From the NCBI GenBank assembly GCA_017475935.1, contig JAFVEP010000020.1, positions 1 through 33,837 on the forward strand: DNA of 33,837 bases. Reading direction: 5' to 3'. Every line of letters starts with the position of its first letter. Position 1 is the first letter of the stretch. Shown piece by piece: positions 32,794 through 33,837 of this stretch. The DNA comes from Alphaproteobacteria bacterium. GTDB lineage: Bacteria; Pseudomonadota; Alphaproteobacteria; RF32; CAG-239. The notes beneath the pieces were generated by a model. That model was not told the origin of the DNA and ran no database searches. It saw only the letters and a list, made by a program, of their open reading frames with translations. Position numbers and translations under genes: made by a program.

Positions 32794-33480
32794 TTAATTT
32801 TTTTCGTCCGGATCTCTTAAGACATAACCGCGGCCCCAAACGGTTTCAATGTAATTTTTACCGCCGGAGGCTTTTTCCAATTTTTTGCGCAATTTGCAAA
32901 TAAAGACGTCGATGATTTTCAACTCCGGTTCGTCAATACCGCCATACAAATGGTTTAAAAATTGATCTTTGTTCAAAGTTGCACCCTTGCGGAGAGAGAG
33001 TAATTCCATAATGCCGTATTCTTTGCCGGTTAAATGAAGTGTTTTACCTTTGACGGTTACGGTTTGCGTATCCAAATCAATTTCAACATCGCCGGTGCGA
33101 ATAACGGAGTTGGAGTGACCTTTAGATCTTCTGACAACGGCCTGAATACGTGCCAAAAGTTCAGCACGGTCAAACGGCTTGGTCAAATAATCATCGGCGC
33201 CGAAACCTAAACCTTTAACTTTTTTATCCGGTTCGGAAAGTCCGGACAGGATCAGTACCGGCGTGTTAACTTTGGCGCTGCGTAAATTTTTGAGAACTTC
33301 GTATCCATTCATATCCGGCAGCATTAAATCTAAAATGATAATGTCATAATCATAAAGTTTGGCTATATCCAAACCGTCTTCACCTAAATCTGTTGCATCG
33401 ACAACCATGCCCTCTTTTTTCAGCATGGTTTCAATGCTTTGCGATACCGCATAATCATCTTCAACCAAAAGAACTCTCAT
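32794..33480 (-). CDS. ctrA: Cell-cycle response regulator CtrA
   Basis: A 228-residue OmpR-type response regulator. The receiver domain has the phosphoacceptor Asp51 ([18 protein letters not shown]), acidic pair ED/DD at the N-terminus, and the conserved Lys in [17 protein letters not shown]. The C-terminal winged helix includes the CtrA-specific [20 protein letters not shown] and [19 protein letters not shown]. CtrA controls the cell cycle, division, motility and pili in alphaproteobacteria. The protein ends DPDEKN and lacks the C-terminal double-Ala degradation signal of Caulobacter CtrA. A 16-base palindrome of CtrA-site character lies 72 bases upstream. The pilin gene follows. Confidence 0.95.
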   Translation of the reverse strand: MRVLLVEDDYAVSQSIETMLKKEGMVVDATDLGEDGLDIAKLYDYDIIILDLMLPDMNGYEVLKNLRSAKVNTPVLILSGLSEPDKKVKGLGFGADDYLTKPFDRAELLARIQAVVRRSKGHSNSVIRTGDVEIDLDTQTVTVKGKTLHLTGKEYGIMELLSLRKGATLNKDQFLNHLYGGIDEPELKIIDVFICKLRKKLEKASGGKNYIETVWGRGYVLRDPDEKN

Positions 33481-33551
33481 GTTTTAAGCCTTTCAAAAAA
33501 ACCTGTCTCAGATTAAATAATGAACCCTTTTGCAAAAAATGGAAAGTGTTT

Positions 33552-33567
33552 GTTAATAATTATTAAC
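33552..33567. promoter_or_regulatory. Perfect 16-bp palindrome upstream of ctrA (candidate CtrA operator)
   Basis: GTTAATAATTATTAAC is its own reverse complement. It contains TTAA-N6-TTAAC on both strands; the Caulobacter CtrA site is TTAA-N7-TTAAC, so spacing differs by one base. It lies in the 164-base gap between ctrA (minus) and tRNA-Glu (plus). No GANTC site was seen in this gap. Confidence 0.5.
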
Positions 33568-33601
33568 AAGTAATGCAAAAAAATATTTTTGTAAAAAAGT
33601 C

Positions 33602-33630
33602 TTGCTTTTTTCGGTGAAATAAAGTACAAG
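33602..33630 (+). promoter_or_regulatory. Promoter of tRNA-Glu
   Basis: TTGCTT (33602-33607), 17 bases, TACAAG (33625-33630), 14 bases before the tRNA. A moderate match in the right place. Confidence 0.55.
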
Positions 33631-33644
33631 AAATTTGATTTAAC

Positions 33645-33720
33645 GGTCCCATCGTCTAGAGGCCTAGGACGCGGCCCTCTCAAGGCTGCAACACGAGTTC
33701 GAATCTCGTTGGGATCACCA
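33645..33720 (+). tRNA. tRNA-Glu (anticodon CTC)
   Basis: A 76-base tRNA with CCA encoded. The acceptor pairs GGTCCCA with TGGGATC. The anticodon stem CGGCC/GGCTG holds the loop CTCTCAA, so the anticodon is CTC and reads GAG. The T arm is ACGAG-TTCGAAT-CTCGT. The GAA codons need a second tRNA-Glu (TTC), not in this window. Confidence 0.95.
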
Positions 33721-33722
33721 AT

Positions 33723-33760
33723 AAAATATAAAGCACCCCAAAGCGGGTGTTTTATATTTT
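33723..33760 (+). terminator. Terminator-like hairpin after tRNA-Glu
   Basis: A 16-bp stem (33723-33738 with 33745-33760, one GT pair) with a CAAAGC loop and an A-rich left and T-rich right outer arm. It directly follows the tRNA. Confidence 0.75.
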
Positions 33761-33837
33761 AAATGACGAAGTCAGAAGAGATTTGAACTCGTAGAGAGAG
33801 TTCGACTACAAGCGAGAGGCGGGCGAAAGAACGCCGG

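Noticed and set aside
33761..33837. tRNA-like T arm (GAGTTCAAATCTC) on the minus strand at the right edge
   Set aside because: No CCA end or acceptor stem could be fitted and the window ends. The segment also contains an inverted repeat GAACTC...GAGTTC. I see no supportable gene in it.
1..33837. CRISPR arrays, insertion sequences, transposases, integrases or rRNA genes
   Set aside because: None was found. The only short repeats are the palindromic units at 6067-6226 and the operator half-sites at 19642-19701.

Overview
The window is a stretch of chromosome from an alphaproteobacterium, moderately AT-rich by eye. The strongest marker is a clear CtrA master cell-cycle regulator near the right end. 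Other alphaproteobacterial marks are a DUF2155 protein directly after an MlaD-type gene and an S4 ribosomal protein gene encoded away from the spc operon. Gene density, small spacings and the set of families would suit a host- or gut-associated lineage, but I cannot place it more finely without a database search.

Layout. Positions 1-5620 hold the 3' part of the S10 operon and most of the spc operon on the + strand: partial rpsC, rplP, rpmC, rpsQ, rplN, rplX, rplE, rpsN, rpsH, rplF, rplR, rpsE, rpmD, then a 130-base structured spacer, then rplO and a terminator. secY and the genes that usually follow it are not here. Positions 5610-7081 are an accessory patch: a hypothetical minus-strand gene whose 5' end runs into a family of short palindromic repeats, a small lipoprotein, an unlisted 55-residue peptide gene and tRNA-Val(GAC). 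Positions 7083-9679 (minus strand) hold an unrecognised 280-residue protein and an envelope group of two tandem MlaD-like proteins plus a DUF2155 protein.

Positions 9743-13774 (+) encode a GldA-like ABC ATPase, a GldF-GldG fusion permease and a DUF4340 protein, probably one membrane machine. A TPR-methyltransferase gene converges on it and shares its stop-codon bases. Next come rpsD (+) with a long leader, trxB (minus), a 2[4Fe-4S] ferredoxin, a TrmN6-like tRNA methyltransferase and a secreted protein with two LprI-like domains. Positions 19642-25920 hold a TetR/AcrR regulator with an AcrR-like palindromic operator, an RND adaptor, an RND pump and rsmB, with overlapping or closely spaced genes.

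Positions 25963-30214 hold a polytopic membrane protein that looks like a degenerate MraY/WecA-type transferase, a TPR protein, a nitroreductase-family protein and ychF. Two secreted CpxP/LTXXQ-like proteins (minus), a YmdB-type phosphoesterase (+), a type IV pilin-like gene behind ctrA (minus) and tRNA-Glu(CTC) complete the window.

The most unusual signal is the repeat family at 6067-6226. Two 51-base copies align without gaps and carry five compensatory base-pair changes in a 7-bp stem under a nearly invariant 10-base loop. Next are the degenerate transferase plus TPR pair, the Gld-like fusion module and the ctrA promoter palindrome. Homology calls rest on motif recognition only; no search was run.
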